This document shows positions 61,101-63,224 of a DNA stretch of 64,000 bases, one piece after another. Position numbers and translations under genes: made by a program. The notes under the pieces are model-generated. The model searched no databases. It worked only from the letters and a program-made list of their open reading frames with translations, and was not told the origin of the DNA. The DNA lies in assembly GCF_036850765.1 (NCBI RefSeq), contig NC_089498.1, forward strand, positions 75,618,305 to 75,682,304, in the 5' to 3' direction. This DNA is from Saccopteryx bilineata. Taxonomy: Eukaryota > Chordata > Mammalia > Chiroptera > Emballonuridae. Numbering within the stretch: position 1 is the stretch's first letter; each line of letters begins with the position of its first letter.

Positions 61101-62606
61101 ACACATATTGGATGGAATACTCTGCAACTGTTTTGTTTTGTTTTTAAGATTTTATTTATTCATTATTGAGAGGGGACAGAGAGAGAGAGAAGGGGGGAGG
61201 AGCAGGAAGCATCAACTCCCATATGTGCCTTGACCAGGCAAGCCCAGGGTTTTTGAACCGGCAACCTCAGCGTTTCCAGGTTGACGCTTTATCCACTGCG
61301 TCACCACAGGTCAGGCTCTGCAGCTGTTTTTTAAAAGAGGCAGATTTATATGTACTGATAGGGAAGCAGGGCCAAGATATATTGTTAAGTAAAAGAGCAA
61401 GTGCAGCCTGCCCTGTGGTGGCGCAGTGGATAAAGCGTCAACCTGGAAACGCTGAGGTTGCCGGTTCAAAAACCCTGGGCTTGCCTGGTCAAGGCACATA
61501 TGGGAGTTGATGCTTCCTGCTCCTCCCCCCTTCTCTCTCTCTCTGTCTCTGTCTCTCTCTTCTCTCTATAATGAATTAAAAAAAAGCAAGTGCATTGTAT
61601 AATGTAACTGTTTCTCTGGACTGATGCATGTTTACTTCTGGGAATGGGTATTGGGGATCAGAGATGTAAACAACTTATTTTTCGCTGTAGATAGAAGCTG
61701 AGATACTTCTCCCTACTCCAAGCCAGTTCCATAACTTGCTTTGTCTTAGTTTAAAATACACCTATCATAGGTAAGCAAATATATAGCTAGTTTTCCCCCC
61801 AGAATTGTGGAGCTTTTGGCACTCTTGTGCCAGAGAAGAGACAGACTTGGCTAACGGGGAATTTCTGGGTTAGAGGTACATGGTCTCCAAAAGAGCCTCA
61901 GAGTTGCTTCCTGTTCTTTTGGGCTTCCCTTTTCCTTGCCAGCCAATTACCAAATGTTTATTTGGATTAGTAAAGTTTTTAAATAATCTATGTGGACTGC
62001 CTCCCTAATGAATCATTGCCTTAAATAATTATGCAGCATAATCAGAATTACATTAATGTGTCACATTAATATTAATCTATATGCTTCCAGTTACAACAAA
62101 AAAGATTATTTCTGTATGCTTAACTATCACAGCTTGTTACTCAAATGACAATGCTCATCTGTTTAAAGCTAAAAAATGATAATTAATTCTCAGTCTTCTT
62201 TTTCAGCAGAGCAGTGGGGTGGAGTGAGATAATAAGGGAAATGTAGTCTCCTCTGCTGAGAACCCCCTTAGTTTACAAGGCAGCTTAATACATGTGCTAC
62301 ATATGCTGGGCAAGAGGCCAGGGGCAGGGCACAAATCACACTCCTCAGGAGCAGAGGACCACGGTGAGCATTCAGTCCAGAATAACCATGAAGTCTTTCC
62401 ATCTTGCTTCTGTTACAGGGAAGAGAGAATTCATGGAAAGAAATCAGATGCAGCTACGGAGAAACAGAAATTGGGGTACCCTCCTATTGCTCCATTTTAC
62501 TGCATGAAAGAGGATGTCCTTGCTTATGTTTTTGATGACGTGTGGTGCAAGGTCCTGAGCTATATGGAGCAGTTGACTCGTAGTCAGTGGGAGACATTTG
62601 CTTCTG
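5625..62606 (+). CDS. FAM149B1: FAM149B1, N-terminal half (7 coding exons, continues past window)
   Basis: Spliced coding pieces 5625-5671, 10739-10840, 11777-11906, 48092-48234, 49417-49533, 57717-57884 and 62419-62606 give one open frame of 298 codons plus one base. The product starts [20 protein letters not shown], the start I recall for mammalian FAM149B1 (human protein about 580 residues). Trp133 and a His-Leu-Arg at 139-141 fit the conserved W and HLR noted for the DUF3719 domain. Known of the family: it is needed for normal primary cilia, and human loss-of-function variants cause a Joubert-type ciliopathy; its biochemical activity is unclear. No signal peptide or membrane segment is visible in this half. 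The gene shares its promoter region with ECD on the other strand. Intron 3 is 36 kb and contains most of the window's repeats. No frameshift or stop is seen, so it is probably functional. The C-terminal half is outside the window. Confidence 0.95.
5761..6029 (+). other. Start of FAM149B1 intron 1
   Basis: GC content falls from the CpG-rich promoter into ordinary intron. No repeat or exon recognised. Confidence 0.5.
6030..6280 (-). repeat. MIR-type SINE
   Basis: Starts GTGCCAGGCACTGTGCAAAG, the reversed MIR tail phrase, and continues with a CTACAGATTAAGATT and GTCAACCAG order typical of MIR read backwards. Heavily diverged. Confidence 0.7.
6515..6600 (-). mobile_element. SINE A with large internal deletion
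   Basis: Keeps about 45 bases of the 3' end (tttttctgaagctggaaac) and the tRNA-like 5' end with A box, but lacks roughly 280 bases of body. It still has its own duplication, ttacacatttt at 6504-6514 and 6601-6611. Confidence 0.88.
6765..6945 (+). repeat. MIR-type SINE
   Basis: Phrase GGCTGTGTGACTTTAAGCAA, followed by a CTGTAATATAGGAATAA order, matches the MIR core and tail. Confidence 0.65.
6946..7464. other. FAM149B1 intron 1, no recognised feature
   Basis: AT-rich unique sequence; no exon-like open frame. Confidence 0.5.
7465..7820 (+). mobile_element. SINE A
   Basis: Duplication aaaagagtctgg at 7455-7466 and 7821-7832. Exact CTCF-core-like 13-mer (inverse) at 7717-7729. Confidence 0.92.
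7956..8134 (+). mobile_element. SINE C
   Basis: Canonical head and GGTTCGAAACC B box; flanked by T-rich duplications ending cctttg and cctttaag (right copy near 8135-8152). Confidence 0.88.
8650..8790 (+). repeat. MIR-type SINE
   Basis: Contains TTGGATTTGAATCCTGGTTC, TCACTTACTGGCCC and TGCCTCAGTGTCCTTTCCTG in MIR order. Confidence 0.85.
9054..9162 (+). pseudogene. Unidentified ~100-base retrocopy with poly(A)
   Basis: GC-richer non-repeat sequence (ccacagctcccctgctgtag and on) ending in 13 A's, interrupting the MER1-like element. It looks like the 3' end of a processed transcript. No AATAAA, open frame or known small RNA was recognised; the duplication is only 3-4 bases (tag). Confidence 0.45.
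9391..9428. repeat. (GT)n microsatellite
   Basis: About 19 perfect GT units within the L1 3' region. Confidence 0.95.
9613..9970 (-). mobile_element. SINE A
   Basis: Sixteen-base duplication tagttttgtcattttt at 9597-9612 and 9971-9986. CTCF-like unit has one change (ccaccggggggcg, 9693-9705). Confidence 0.93.
10739..10840 (+). CDS. FAM149B1: FAM149B1 coding exon 2
   Basis: Acceptor ttcacag|GAAAGG and donor CAAAG|GTATAA. It completes Leu16, encodes residues 17-49 ([15 protein letters not shown] and onward) and starts Ser50. The peptide is polar and probably disordered. Length is 102 bases. Confidence 0.92.
11030..11245 (+). repeat. MIR-type SINE
   Basis: GTTAAAAGTATAGACTCAG, TAATCCTGGTCTGTCAGTTA and GGCACAGTGCTTGGCGAATA follow MIR order end to end. 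Confidence 0.85.
11290..11480 (+). repeat. MIR-type SINE
   Basis: Diverged MIR order: CAATGTGGTATAG, CAAAACCTGGAACT, TTGTGAGAATAAAATGGG, AGTGCTTGGTAAACTG. Confidence 0.7.
11777..11906 (+). CDS. FAM149B1: FAM149B1 coding exon 3
   Basis: Acceptor gcatttag|TGAATC and donor TATGGT|GTGAGT. Residues 50-93 form a Ser/Thr-rich stretch ending [10 protein letters not shown]. The exon ends on a codon boundary. Using the alternative GT two bases upstream would put a stop at the start of exon 4, which supports the chosen donor. Confidence 0.92.
11907..12644 (+). other. Start of FAM149B1 intron 3
   Basis: AT-rich. The stretch 12280-12430 hints at old L1 3'-end sequence but is too diverged to call. Confidence 0.4.
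12645..12990 (+). mobile_element. SINE B (older variant)
   Basis: Head GTGACACAGTGGATAGAGTG and body AATCAATGAACAACTAAG; body has the repeated 'ggcttgagc..tcac' spacing of the older subfamily. Confidence 0.85.
12991..13472. other. Intron 3, no recognised feature
   Basis: Unique-looking sequence without exon-like frames. Confidence 0.45.
13488..13650 (+). mobile_element. SINE C
   Basis: Fifteen-base duplication aaaaagtccgttcag (13473-13487) and aaaaagtcccttcag (13651-13665), one difference. Confidence 0.92.
13900..14230 (-). repeat. L2-type LINE fragment
   Basis: CAACAGCAAATGCAAAAGCC, GGCATTGTAGACCATGGTAA and AATTTTATCCTAAGGGAATG are reversed L2 3'-region phrases as I recall them. Confidence 0.6.
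14270..14455 (-). mobile_element. Old SINE C-like copy
   Basis: Reversed body (GTGCCTTGACCAGGCAGG) and head (TGTGCCACCACAGGCCAGGC), well diverged from family C. Confidence 0.75.
15020..15085 (-). repeat. MIR fragment
   Basis: ATGTCAGGCACTGTGCTAAA phrase of the reversed MIR tail, then a few decayed bases. Confidence 0.55.
15107..15967 (+). mobile_element. Tigger-like non-autonomous element, copy 1 (carries SINE B)
   Basis: Begins near ctggtccctcatctatcgca and ends gatatggcgaaggactgta. Apart from the SINE it is about 515 bp and shares its whole order, reversed, with 36950-37447 (for example TTTATAAACCCTCCCCACAC and TTCTATATGGGTACTCACCA). No open frame. An AT microsatellite sits at about 15235-15256. 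Confidence 0.85.
15527..15872 (+). mobile_element. SINE B inside Tigger-like element
   Basis: Duplication aaaaatccatgataca (15511-15526) and aaaaatccataataca (15873-15888). Confidence 0.92.
15985..16498 (-). mobile_element. Older SINE C-like copy, split by SINE B
   Basis: Left part contains TGCCTTGACTGGGCAAGTGC, right part ACACCACCACAGGCTGGCCA; the inserted SINE B separates them. Confidence 0.75.
16091..16410 (-). mobile_element. SINE B
   Basis: Eighteen-base duplication ggcaagtgcagggttttg (16073-16090) and ggcaagcgcagggttttg (16411-16428), made from the host SINE's own sequence. Confidence 0.92.
16747..17119 (-). mobile_element. SINE A
   Basis: Eighteen-base duplication aatacatttactatttat at 16729-16746 and 17120-17137. 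CTCF-like unit carries two changes. Confidence 0.93.
17301..17662 (-). mobile_element. SINE B with (AC)n tail
   Basis: Duplication ctaacccaa at 17292-17300 and 17663-17671. The insert begins with about ten GT units, so the element's 3' tail became an AC microsatellite. Confidence 0.9.
17745..17930 (+). repeat. Decayed L1 ORF2 fragment
   Basis: GGTATTTGATAAAATTTAGA and TTCTCACTAATATAGGAGAA correspond to the L1 stretch around AFDKIQ. Confidence 0.55.
18010..18370 (-). repeat. Old L1 3'-region fragment
   Basis: GAGGTGAAATTGCTGGTCAA and the following order match reversed L1 ORF2 end sequence. Confidence 0.6.
18404..18639 (+). mobile_element. SINE C
   Basis: Copies of aaaagctattctg precede it (18391-18403) and follow it (18640-18652). 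Its CT-rich region is expanded (18515-18595). Confidence 0.9.
18653..18989 (+). mobile_element. SINE B inserted at the 3' duplication of the preceding SINE C
   Basis: Flanked by aaaagctattctg (18640-18652) and aaaagctattgtg (18990-19002), making three copies of one target. Confidence 0.92.
19003..19130 (-). repeat. Old L1 3'-region fragment
   Basis: ATGGAATCATACAGTATGTA and TCTGGCTTCTTTTGCTCAGC are reversed L1 3' sequence, likely continuing the fragment ending at 18370. Confidence 0.6.
19439..19785 (+). mobile_element. SINE B
   Basis: Duplication caatatacttatg at 19426-19438 and 19786-19798. Confidence 0.92.
19983..20342 (-). mobile_element. SINE B
   Basis: Duplication ccgttttctt at 19973-19982 and 20343-20352; T/G-rich tail at left. 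Confidence 0.92.
20353..20579 (+). repeat. Probable old mammalian repeat, family unassigned
   Basis: AGCAGCCATCTTGGACCATG followed by a GAGAAAAATAAACTTTTTTC end resembles the 3' part of an ancient LTR or LINE; I could not name it. Confidence 0.35.
20580..21425 (-). repeat. Old L1 ORF2 fragment
   Basis: AGGTCTTTAATCTACCTGGA and TTTGGAGAGGACTGCCATCT are reversed ORF2 phrases (around IKDLN and MAVLP). Confidence 0.65.
21490..21662 (-). mobile_element. VES-like tRNA SINE
   Basis: GGGAACATTGATCTGCTCCT, CCTGACTGGGGATGGAACC and a reversed tRNA-like head ending GGCAGGGC fit the VES type common in bats. Confidence 0.75.
21663..21949. other. Intron 3, no recognised feature
   Basis: Unique-looking stretch with CCTCATATGGCC-type phrases but no assignable repeat. 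Confidence 0.4.
22310..22450 (-). mobile_element. VES-like SINE, 5' end missing
   Basis: Same type as 21490-21662; GACCGGGGATCGAACTAAC is present but the copy stops at CTCTAACCAA, before the terminal CAGGGC. Confidence 0.7.
22711..23053 (+). mobile_element. SINE B
   Basis: Duplication aagaaaatg at 22702-22710 and 23054-23062. Confidence 0.9.
23106..23480 (+). mobile_element. SINE B (older variant)
   Basis: Head GGTGGCACAGTGGATTGAGC and multiple GGCTTGAGC units; diverged body. Confidence 0.8.
23697..24034 (+). mobile_element. SINE B
   Basis: Flanked by aagacaac on both sides (about 23688-23695 and 24035-24042). Confidence 0.9.
24420..24788 (+). mobile_element. SINE A with deletion in the head
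   Basis: The start reads AGGCCTTGGCTCAGTGG: about eight bases before the A box are lost. CTCF-like unit has one change (cgccccctagtgg). Confidence 0.88.
24857..25256 (-). mobile_element. SINE A
   Basis: Duplication tggagtagaactt at 24844-24856 and 25257-25269. Two tandem body units; the second holds the exact CTCF-core-like 13-mer at 24982-24994. Confidence 0.93.
25567..27639 (+). repeat. L1 5' UTR, GC-rich, carrying SINE A
   Basis: CCAAGATGATGGTGGAGTAG and TGGAAATACAAAAAAATTAT are an L1 5' start. It is followed by 1.5 kb of GC-richer sequence (GAACCAGGGCTCCTGAATGT, CTCACCCTGGGCTCCAGC) with no open frame. No ORF1 is recognised before the next element, so the copy is interrupted. Confidence 0.6.
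25703..26071 (-). mobile_element. SINE A
   Basis: Duplication tgaaaagtctt at 25692-25702 and 26072-26082. Exact CTCF-core-like 13-mer at 25790-25802. Confidence 0.93.
27640..27815 (+). mobile_element. SINE B variant, 5'-truncated
   Basis: Only the body and 3' end (GGTCACTGGCTTGAGCTCAA to the CT tract); no tRNA head. Confidence 0.75.
27816..28495 (+). repeat. L1 3' end (ORF2 C-terminus and 3' UTR)
   Basis: GGTACATATACACAATGGAA, ATGATTTCACTCATATGTAG and CTGAACACCTGAAACCTATA are L1 3' landmarks; the end is AATAAA-rich. Confidence 0.85.
28500..29515 (+). repeat. Decayed L1 endonuclease region, split by Tigger1-type element
   Basis: Frame 28687-28884 keeps [11 protein letters not shown] and [16 protein letters not shown] order of an old L1 endonuclease. 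Sequence resumes with CTGGAAATTAAACACTGCTC after the transposon. Confidence 0.7.
28986..29341 (+). mobile_element. Tigger1-type non-autonomous element
   Basis: Begins CAGGCATACCTCGGAGATAC and ends with the inverse (AATGAGGTATGCCTG). About 356 bp, no open frame; internal deletion product of Tigger1 by its ends. Confidence 0.85.
29516..29875 (+). repeat. L1 3' UTR
   Basis: GGTACAAACTTCCAGTTATA, GTTGCTAAGAGAGTAGCTCT and TTGTACACCTGAAACTAATA in L1MA/MB-like order. Confidence 0.85.
29978..30153 (+). mobile_element. SINE C, first of a head-to-tail trio
   Basis: Preceded by taaacagaga; (AAAT)n-rich tail runs straight into the next copy. Confidence 0.88.
30155..30366 (+). mobile_element. SINE C, second of trio
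   Basis: Same family and orientation; expanded CT tract; followed by acaacagagg. Confidence 0.88.
30377..30596 (+). mobile_element. SINE C, third of trio
   Basis: Flanked by caacagagg at 30368-30376 and caacagagg after the poly(A) near 30600. Confidence 0.9.
30893..31217 (+). mobile_element. SINE B
   Basis: Head GGTGGCGCAGTGAATAGAGC; body and CT tail complete; duplication unclear. Confidence 0.88.
31470..31785 (+). repeat. L1 3' UTR
   Basis: AGTCATGGGGAAGTAAAGTA and GTATACCTGAAACTACGTAC in L1 3' order; AATAAA-rich end. Confidence 0.8.
31846..32215 (+). mobile_element. SINE A (older copy)
   Basis: CCTGGCCAGTTGGCTCAGTA head and GGTTCAATTCTG B box; about 15-20% different from young copies; CTCF-like unit lost. 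Confidence 0.85.
32415..32724 (+). mobile_element. SINE B
   Basis: Head GGTGGTGGCGCAGTGGATAG; complete to the CT tail; next SINE follows 9 bases later. Confidence 0.88.
32733..33117 (+). mobile_element. SINE A
   Basis: Two tandem body units, each with an exact CTCF-core-like 13-mer (inverse), at 33002-33014 and 33024-33036, 22 bases apart. Confidence 0.92.
33676..34069 (+). mobile_element. SINE A
   Basis: Duplication aaattgtcatgata at 33662-33675 and 34070-34083. Two body units; exact 13-mer at 33967-33979, the other copy mutated. Confidence 0.93.
34946..35354. other. Intron 3, no recognised feature
   Basis: AT-rich with an (AAAT)n patch near 35000; no assignable element. Confidence 0.4.
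35355..35968 (+). mobile_element. SINE B (older variant), split by hAT element
   Basis: Duplication tgaagaaaga at 35345-35354 and 35969-35978 encloses both. Without the 297-bp insert the SINE is 317 bp. Confidence 0.9.
35378..35674. mobile_element. 297-bp non-autonomous hAT element
   Basis: Ends CAGTGGTCCCCAACC and its inverse GGTTGGGGACCACTG. Flanking 8-mers gcatagtg (35370-35377) and gtgcagtg (35675-35682) both derive from gcgcagtg of the host SINE consensus by CpG-type changes. No open frame. Confidence 0.93.
36015..36383 (-). mobile_element. SINE B (older variant)
   Basis: Body GAGAAGCATCAACTCATAGT, repeated CAAGCCAGTGACC-type units, and reversed head ending CCCGCCTGGTCAAGC. Confidence 0.85.
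36543..36732 (-). mobile_element. SINE C
   Basis: Duplication gaaatataatatctt at 36528-36542 and 36733-36747. Confidence 0.93.
36831..36947 (+). mobile_element. SINE A, 5'-truncated
   Basis: Only the 3' part (CACTGCGGATGGCTC to the A-rich tail). Its duplication aataagatat lies at 36821-36830 and again at 37449-37458, beyond the Tigger-like element. Confidence 0.85.
36950..37447 (-). mobile_element. Tigger-like non-autonomous element, copy 2
   Basis: 498 bp, bounded by TA at 36948-36949 and 37448-37449; ends CAGTCTTCCATCGCC and CAATAGACGAGGGACCACTG. Reverse orientation of the copy at 15107-15967. It inserted into the A-rich tail of a truncated SINE A. Confidence 0.92.
37668..38043 (+). mobile_element. 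SINE B (older variant)
   Basis: Duplication ctaagtagttata at 37655-37667 and 38044-38056. Confidence 0.92.
38181..38568 (+). mobile_element. SINE A
   Basis: Flanked by aaaatatttttt copies. Two body units; exact CTCF-core-like 13-mer at 38452-38464, the second unit one base short. Confidence 0.92.
38743..38961. mobile_element. Possible old hAT (Charlie-type) fragment
   Basis: Left CAGCAGCTTTCAGACTTTTT and right AAAGCTTGAAAAACATTG are imperfect inverted ends about 220 bp apart; 8-base duplications are not convincing. Confidence 0.4.
39173..39334 (-). repeat. L1 3'-end fragment
   Basis: Carries the L1 3' signature GGGGTGACATCAATAAATCA, also found at 39750 and 45297; only about 160 bases long. 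Confidence 0.85.
39335..39716 (-). mobile_element. SINE B
   Basis: Poly(T)/TTTA-rich left end, reversed head ending CACCACCTCATCAGGC; lies between two L1 3' ends. Confidence 0.9.
39988..41298 (-). pseudogene. L1 ORF2 C-terminal segments (three frames)
   Basis: Continues the RT segment: 41167-40667 ([15 protein letters not shown] just before it, then a typical [19 protein letters not shown] stretch), 40589-40167 with the Cys motif [18 protein letters not shown], and 40239-39988 with [14 protein letters not shown] end. Each change of frame marks an indel. Confidence 0.9.
41299..42690 (-). pseudogene. L1 ORF2 reverse-transcriptase segment
   Basis: 463-residue open stretch of L1 ORF2p. RT motifs in order: [47 protein letters not shown] and FADDMI (Asp-Asp at 41712-41707). 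The first catalytic Asp (normally IDAEKAFD) is Gly here, codon GGT at 42018-42016, one base from GAT, so this copy could not polymerise even if intact. It starts mid-protein and ends by frameshift near 41299. Human ORF2p is about 1,275 residues. Confidence 0.95.
42691..42999 (-). pseudogene. L1 ORF2 linker between endonuclease and RT
   Basis: Encodes [20 protein letters not shown] and [15 protein letters not shown], then a stop, then [20 protein letters not shown] sequence leading into the RT segment. Confidence 0.85.
43000..43379 (-). mobile_element. SINE A lacking its 5' end
   Basis: In the L1 endonuclease. Duplication tgtatgtatctttt at 42986-42999 and 43380-43393. The copy ends at GCTCTACCGC, so the A-box side of the head is missing. 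Exact CTCF-core-like 13-mer at 43113-43125; a second unit is mutated. Confidence 0.92.
43380..44208 (-). pseudogene. L1 ORF2 endonuclease segment
   Basis: Open from 43909 with [18 protein letters not shown] and [10 protein letters not shown], the apurinic-type endonuclease landmarks including the catalytic His of SDH. It is broken by SINE A at 43000-43379; the frame appears to continue only by chance into the SINE. The N-terminus (before 43909) has stops. Confidence 0.9.
44209..44579 (-). mobile_element. SINE A
   Basis: Duplication ccctaatgccatttt at 44194-44208 and 44580-44594. Two body units; best 13-mer has one change (44318-44330). A short deletion removes part of the region next to the B box. 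Confidence 0.93.
44916..45264 (-). pseudogene. L1 ORF1 C-terminal segment
   Basis: 114-residue frame with [20 protein letters not shown] and [20 protein letters not shown], the conserved C-terminal RNA-binding domain of L1 ORF1p. Cut at its start by the L1-tail insertion. Confidence 0.9.
45265..45387 (-). mobile_element. Very short L1 3'-end insertion
   Basis: About 120 bases of L1 3' end with poly(T). Sixteen-base duplication ggtttgtgccattttc at 45249-45264 and 45388-45403. Confidence 0.93.
45584..45953 (-). mobile_element. SINE B
   Basis: Eighteen-base duplication gatatacctattattctt at 45566-45583 and 45954-45971; (TTAA/TTTA)n tail. Confidence 0.93.
45971..46469 (-). pseudogene. L1 ORF1 N-terminal, coiled-coil segment
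   Basis: 110-residue frame (46469-46137) rich in Glu, Lys and Leu heptads ([37 protein letters not shown]), typical of the ORF1p coiled coil; further remains continue to the SINE B at 45953. Confidence 0.85.
46715..46830 (-). repeat. Older L1 3'-end fragment
   Basis: GGCATACAACATTGTAAAAG and GGTGTACAACATAATGATTT are reversed L1 3' end sequence. Confidence 0.7.
46840..47330 (+). repeat. Possible old L1 fragment
   Basis: TTGTAAATGGATAAAATG and TCTGAAATTGGATTTTT resemble the start of L1 endonuclease (NVNGLN), heavily decayed. Confidence 0.45.
47331..48091 (+). other. End of intron 3, no recognised feature
   Basis: AT-rich sequence leading to the exon 4 acceptor. Confidence 0.5.
48092..48234 (+). 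CDS. FAM149B1: FAM149B1 coding exon 4 (DUF3719 core)
   Basis: Acceptor cttctag|GAACTT and donor CTCAG|GTAGTA. Residues 94-140 plus two bases of Arg141. It begins [20 protein letters not shown] and ends with Trp133 and HLR (139-141), the two conserved landmarks I recall for DUF3719. An old family-A SINE begins 79 bases beyond the donor, in antisense orientation to the gene. Confidence 0.93.
48313..48707 (-). mobile_element. SINE A (old subfamily)
   Basis: Duplication tgtattctgaatctt at 48298-48312 and 48708-48722. Shares an odd GTTGCTCCATTGCTCGGCAA segment with the copy at 58468-58857; expanded (GA)n at 48545-48610. Confidence 0.9.
48723..49416 (+). other. Intron 4, no recognised feature
   Basis: Unique AT-rich intron without assignable repeats. 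Confidence 0.5.
49417..49533 (+). CDS. FAM149B1: FAM149B1 coding exon 5
   Basis: Acceptor ttttgcag|GATTTT and donor ACTAT|GTAAGT. It completes Arg141, encodes residues 142-179 ([20 protein letters not shown] and onward) and starts Ile180. It continues the conserved DUF3719 stretch, then becomes Ser-rich. Confidence 0.93.
49534..50290 (+). other. Intron 5 start, no recognised feature
   Basis: AT-rich unique sequence. Confidence 0.5.
50302..50737 (-). mobile_element. SINE B (older variant) with (AAAG)n tail
   Basis: Duplication accttattctt at 50291-50301 and 50738-50748 encloses both the SINE and the (CTTT)n run at 50302-50341, so the microsatellite is the element's tail. Confidence 0.9.
50749..51333 (+). 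other. Intron 5, no recognised feature
   Basis: Unique-looking intron sequence. Confidence 0.45.
51346..51694 (+). mobile_element. SINE B
   Basis: Duplication catggaatccac at 51334-51345 and 51695-51706; starts two bases inside the usual head. Confidence 0.92.
51734..52115 (-). mobile_element. SINE A
   Basis: Duplication agatctaatttcttt at 51719-51733 and 52116-52130. Exact CTCF-core-like 13-mer at 51829-51841. Confidence 0.93.
52491..52908 (-). mobile_element. SINE B with 53-base foreign 5' extension
   Basis: Sixteen-base duplication ccacatatctatcttt at 52475-52490 and 52909-52924. The SINE proper ends at GCCTGGTCA (52855); 52856-52908 is non-SINE GC-rich sequence inside the same duplication. 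Confidence 0.9.
53008..53210 (-). mobile_element. SINE C
   Basis: Duplication taaacaaggtgttt at 52994-53007 and 53211-53224; expanded (GA)n. Confidence 0.93.
53351..53721 (+). other. Intron 5, no recognised feature
   Basis: AT-rich unique sequence. Confidence 0.45.
53732..54136 (+). mobile_element. SINE B (older variant)
   Basis: Possible duplication aattaaaaga (53722-53731) and aatgaaaaga (54137-54146); (CA)n begins in the tail near 54104. Confidence 0.85.
54607..54785 (+). mobile_element. Old VES-like tRNA SINE
   Basis: GGTGGCTTAGCTGGTTAGAG head and ATCAATTAATGAGTGCATAC body; distinct from families A-C. Confidence 0.7.
54802..55121 (+). mobile_element. SINE B next to U6 retrocopy
   Basis: Preceded by aaataaatgactag (54788-54801); its poly(A) is followed by gactag (55122-55127). 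Confidence 0.92.
55130..55235 (+). pseudogene. RNU6 pseudogene: U6 snRNA retrocopy, near full length
   Basis: 106 bases from GTGCTCGTTTCGGCAGCACA to CATATTTT, matching U6 snRNA apart from about two C-to-T changes (one near base 8, one in GATGACATGC). The ACAGAGA box is intact. A SINE lies directly upstream instead of a U6 promoter (no PSE or TATA at the usual distance). The 3' side has a copy of the target (aaataaatgactag, 55240-55253), so it is a reverse-transcribed copy and unlikely to be expressed. Confidence 0.92.
55696..56133 (+). mobile_element. SINE A with four body units
   Basis: Duplication aaatgtggtatagct at 55681-55695 and 56134-56148. The 'gggcagagcat..cctggt' unit occurs four times (about 55955-56045); all are degenerate versions of the CTCF-like 13-mer. 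Confidence 0.93.
56289..57319 (+). mobile_element. Tigger-type non-autonomous element, carrying SINE A
   Basis: Left CAGTAGTTCCCCCTTTTCTG and right end ATAAGGGGGGACTACTG are inverted repeats; about 645 bp without the SINE. Internal phrases (AAAGTTTAATTTATAAATTA, ATGTGGTCTCTCTCATTCTC) fit a mammalian Tigger/MER44-like element. Confidence 0.85.
56821..57205 (+). mobile_element. SINE A (older copy)
   Basis: Sixteen-base duplication aaaacttatgaattgt at 56805-56820 and 57206-57221. Confidence 0.93.
57320..57716 (+). other. Intron 5 end, no repeat recognised
   Basis: Contains a near-perfect inverted repeat at 57549-57587 (aatgaataggcactattcat and flanking GAAAATGAATA copies), otherwise ordinary. 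Confidence 0.5.
57717..57884 (+). CDS. FAM149B1: FAM149B1 coding exon 6
   Basis: Acceptor ctctcccag|ATTTGG after a long pyrimidine tract; donor AATAT|GTGAGT. Residues 180-235 plus two bases of residue 236, including [10 protein letters not shown] and the acidic segment [20 protein letters not shown]. That acidic run is conserved in the mammalian protein as I recall it. Confidence 0.93.
58109..58453 (-). mobile_element. SINE B (older variant)
   Basis: G/T-rich tail at left; body GAGAAGCATAAACTCATAGT; reversed head ends TCATCACCAGTCAG. Confidence 0.85.
58468..58857 (-). mobile_element. SINE A (old subfamily)
   Basis: Duplication cttatttgcctctt at 58454-58467 and 58858-58871. Same subfamily as 48313-48707 (TTGTTTAGCAACCAAGCTAT). 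Confidence 0.92.
58970..59376 (-). mobile_element. SINE B (older variant)
   Basis: Duplication tcactgaaacttttt at 58955-58969 and 59377-59391. Confidence 0.93.
59465..59690 (-). repeat. MIR-type SINE
   Basis: Reversed MIR order: ACAATAGTCTTGTGAGATAG, TTTACTAAGGGTAGAAGAG, GTTCTCTTTACTATTCCATG. Confidence 0.65.
59735..60054 (+). mobile_element. SINE B
   Basis: Sixteen-base duplication aaaagttccagaattg at 59719-59734 and 60055-60070. Confidence 0.94.
60071..60699 (+). other. Intron 6, no recognised feature
   Basis: Unique-looking intron. Confidence 0.45.
61135..61315 (-). mobile_element. SINE C
   Basis: Duplication ctctgcaactgtttt (61120-61134) and ctctgcagctgtttt (61316-61330). Confidence 0.92.
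61406..61584 (+). mobile_element. SINE C
   Basis: Duplication agcaagtgca at 61396-61405 and 61585-61594. Opposite orientation to the copy 90 bases upstream. Confidence 0.92.
61651..62418 (+). other. Intron 6 end, no recognised feature
   Basis: Unique-looking intron; a GC-richer patch at 62310-62370 precedes exon 7 but has no exon signals. Confidence 0.5.
62419..62606 (+). CDS. FAM149B1: FAM149B1 coding exon 7 (last in window)
   Basis: Acceptor ctgttacag|GGAAGA and donor TTCTG|GTAAGG. It completes residue 236, encodes residues 237-298 (including [20 protein letters not shown] and [17 protein letters not shown]) and leaves one base of residue 299. The exon is well conserved and intact. A family-B SINE begins 147 bases into the next intron. 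Confidence 0.93.
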
Positions 62607-62752
62607 GTAAGGATCTTTGTGAAAACAATATAAAAAAATAACTTTATGATTTGCAAGCCCTGATCAGTTTATAGATTATATGCTTCATTAGTGCAAAAGA
62701 CTCATATTTGTATTTCTCACAGAAACAAAGATATATTTAGAAAATGTTTGAG

Positions 62753-63098
62753 CCTGACCAGGCGGTGGCACAGTGGATAGATCATCAGCCTGGGGACCCA
62801 GGTTTGAAACCATGAGGTCACCAGCTTGAGTCTGGGCTGCTGGCTTGAGTGTGGGATCATGGACATGACTCATGATCATTGCCTTGAGTCCAAAGGTCAC
62901 TGGCTTGAGCCCAAGGTCGCTGGCTTGAGCAAGGGGTCACTGGCTCAGTTGGAGCCCCCTGGTCAAAGCACATATGAGAAAGCAATCAATGAACAACTAA
63001 GGTGCTGCAACTACAAGTTGATACTTCTCATCTCTCTCCCTTCCTGTCTGTCTGTCCCTATCTGTCCTTCTCTCTGTCTCTGTCTCTCTTGCTAAAAA
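62753..63098 (+). mobile_element. SINE B (older variant)
   Basis: Duplication aaaatgtttgag at 62741-62752 and 63099-63110; about 147 bases after the exon 7 donor. Confidence 0.92.
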
Positions 63099-63224
63099 AA
63101 AATGTTTGAGAATGAGTAGGTGAGTAAAGGCCTAGTCTGTGATATTAGACAGAGATTGTGCTTTCTCTTTGAATATAATTACTTGGGAGAAAAAGAAATG
63201 CAAGTGGCAAATACATCTTTAAAC

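Larger units (their letters stand above)
60700..61650 (+). repeat. Old L1 ORF2-end fragment with two SINE C copies
   Basis: AGGAATTTATCCTGCAGATA, TATGTACAAGGATATTAATT and GGATGGAATACTCTGCAACT in L1 order. Confidence 0.7.

Noticed and set aside
62292..62418. Extension of FAM149B1 exon 7 upstream (frames from 62292/62294)
   Set aside because: A clear acceptor (ctgttacag) at 62418 and an exact phase match to exon 6 define the exon start; the upstream part is intron.
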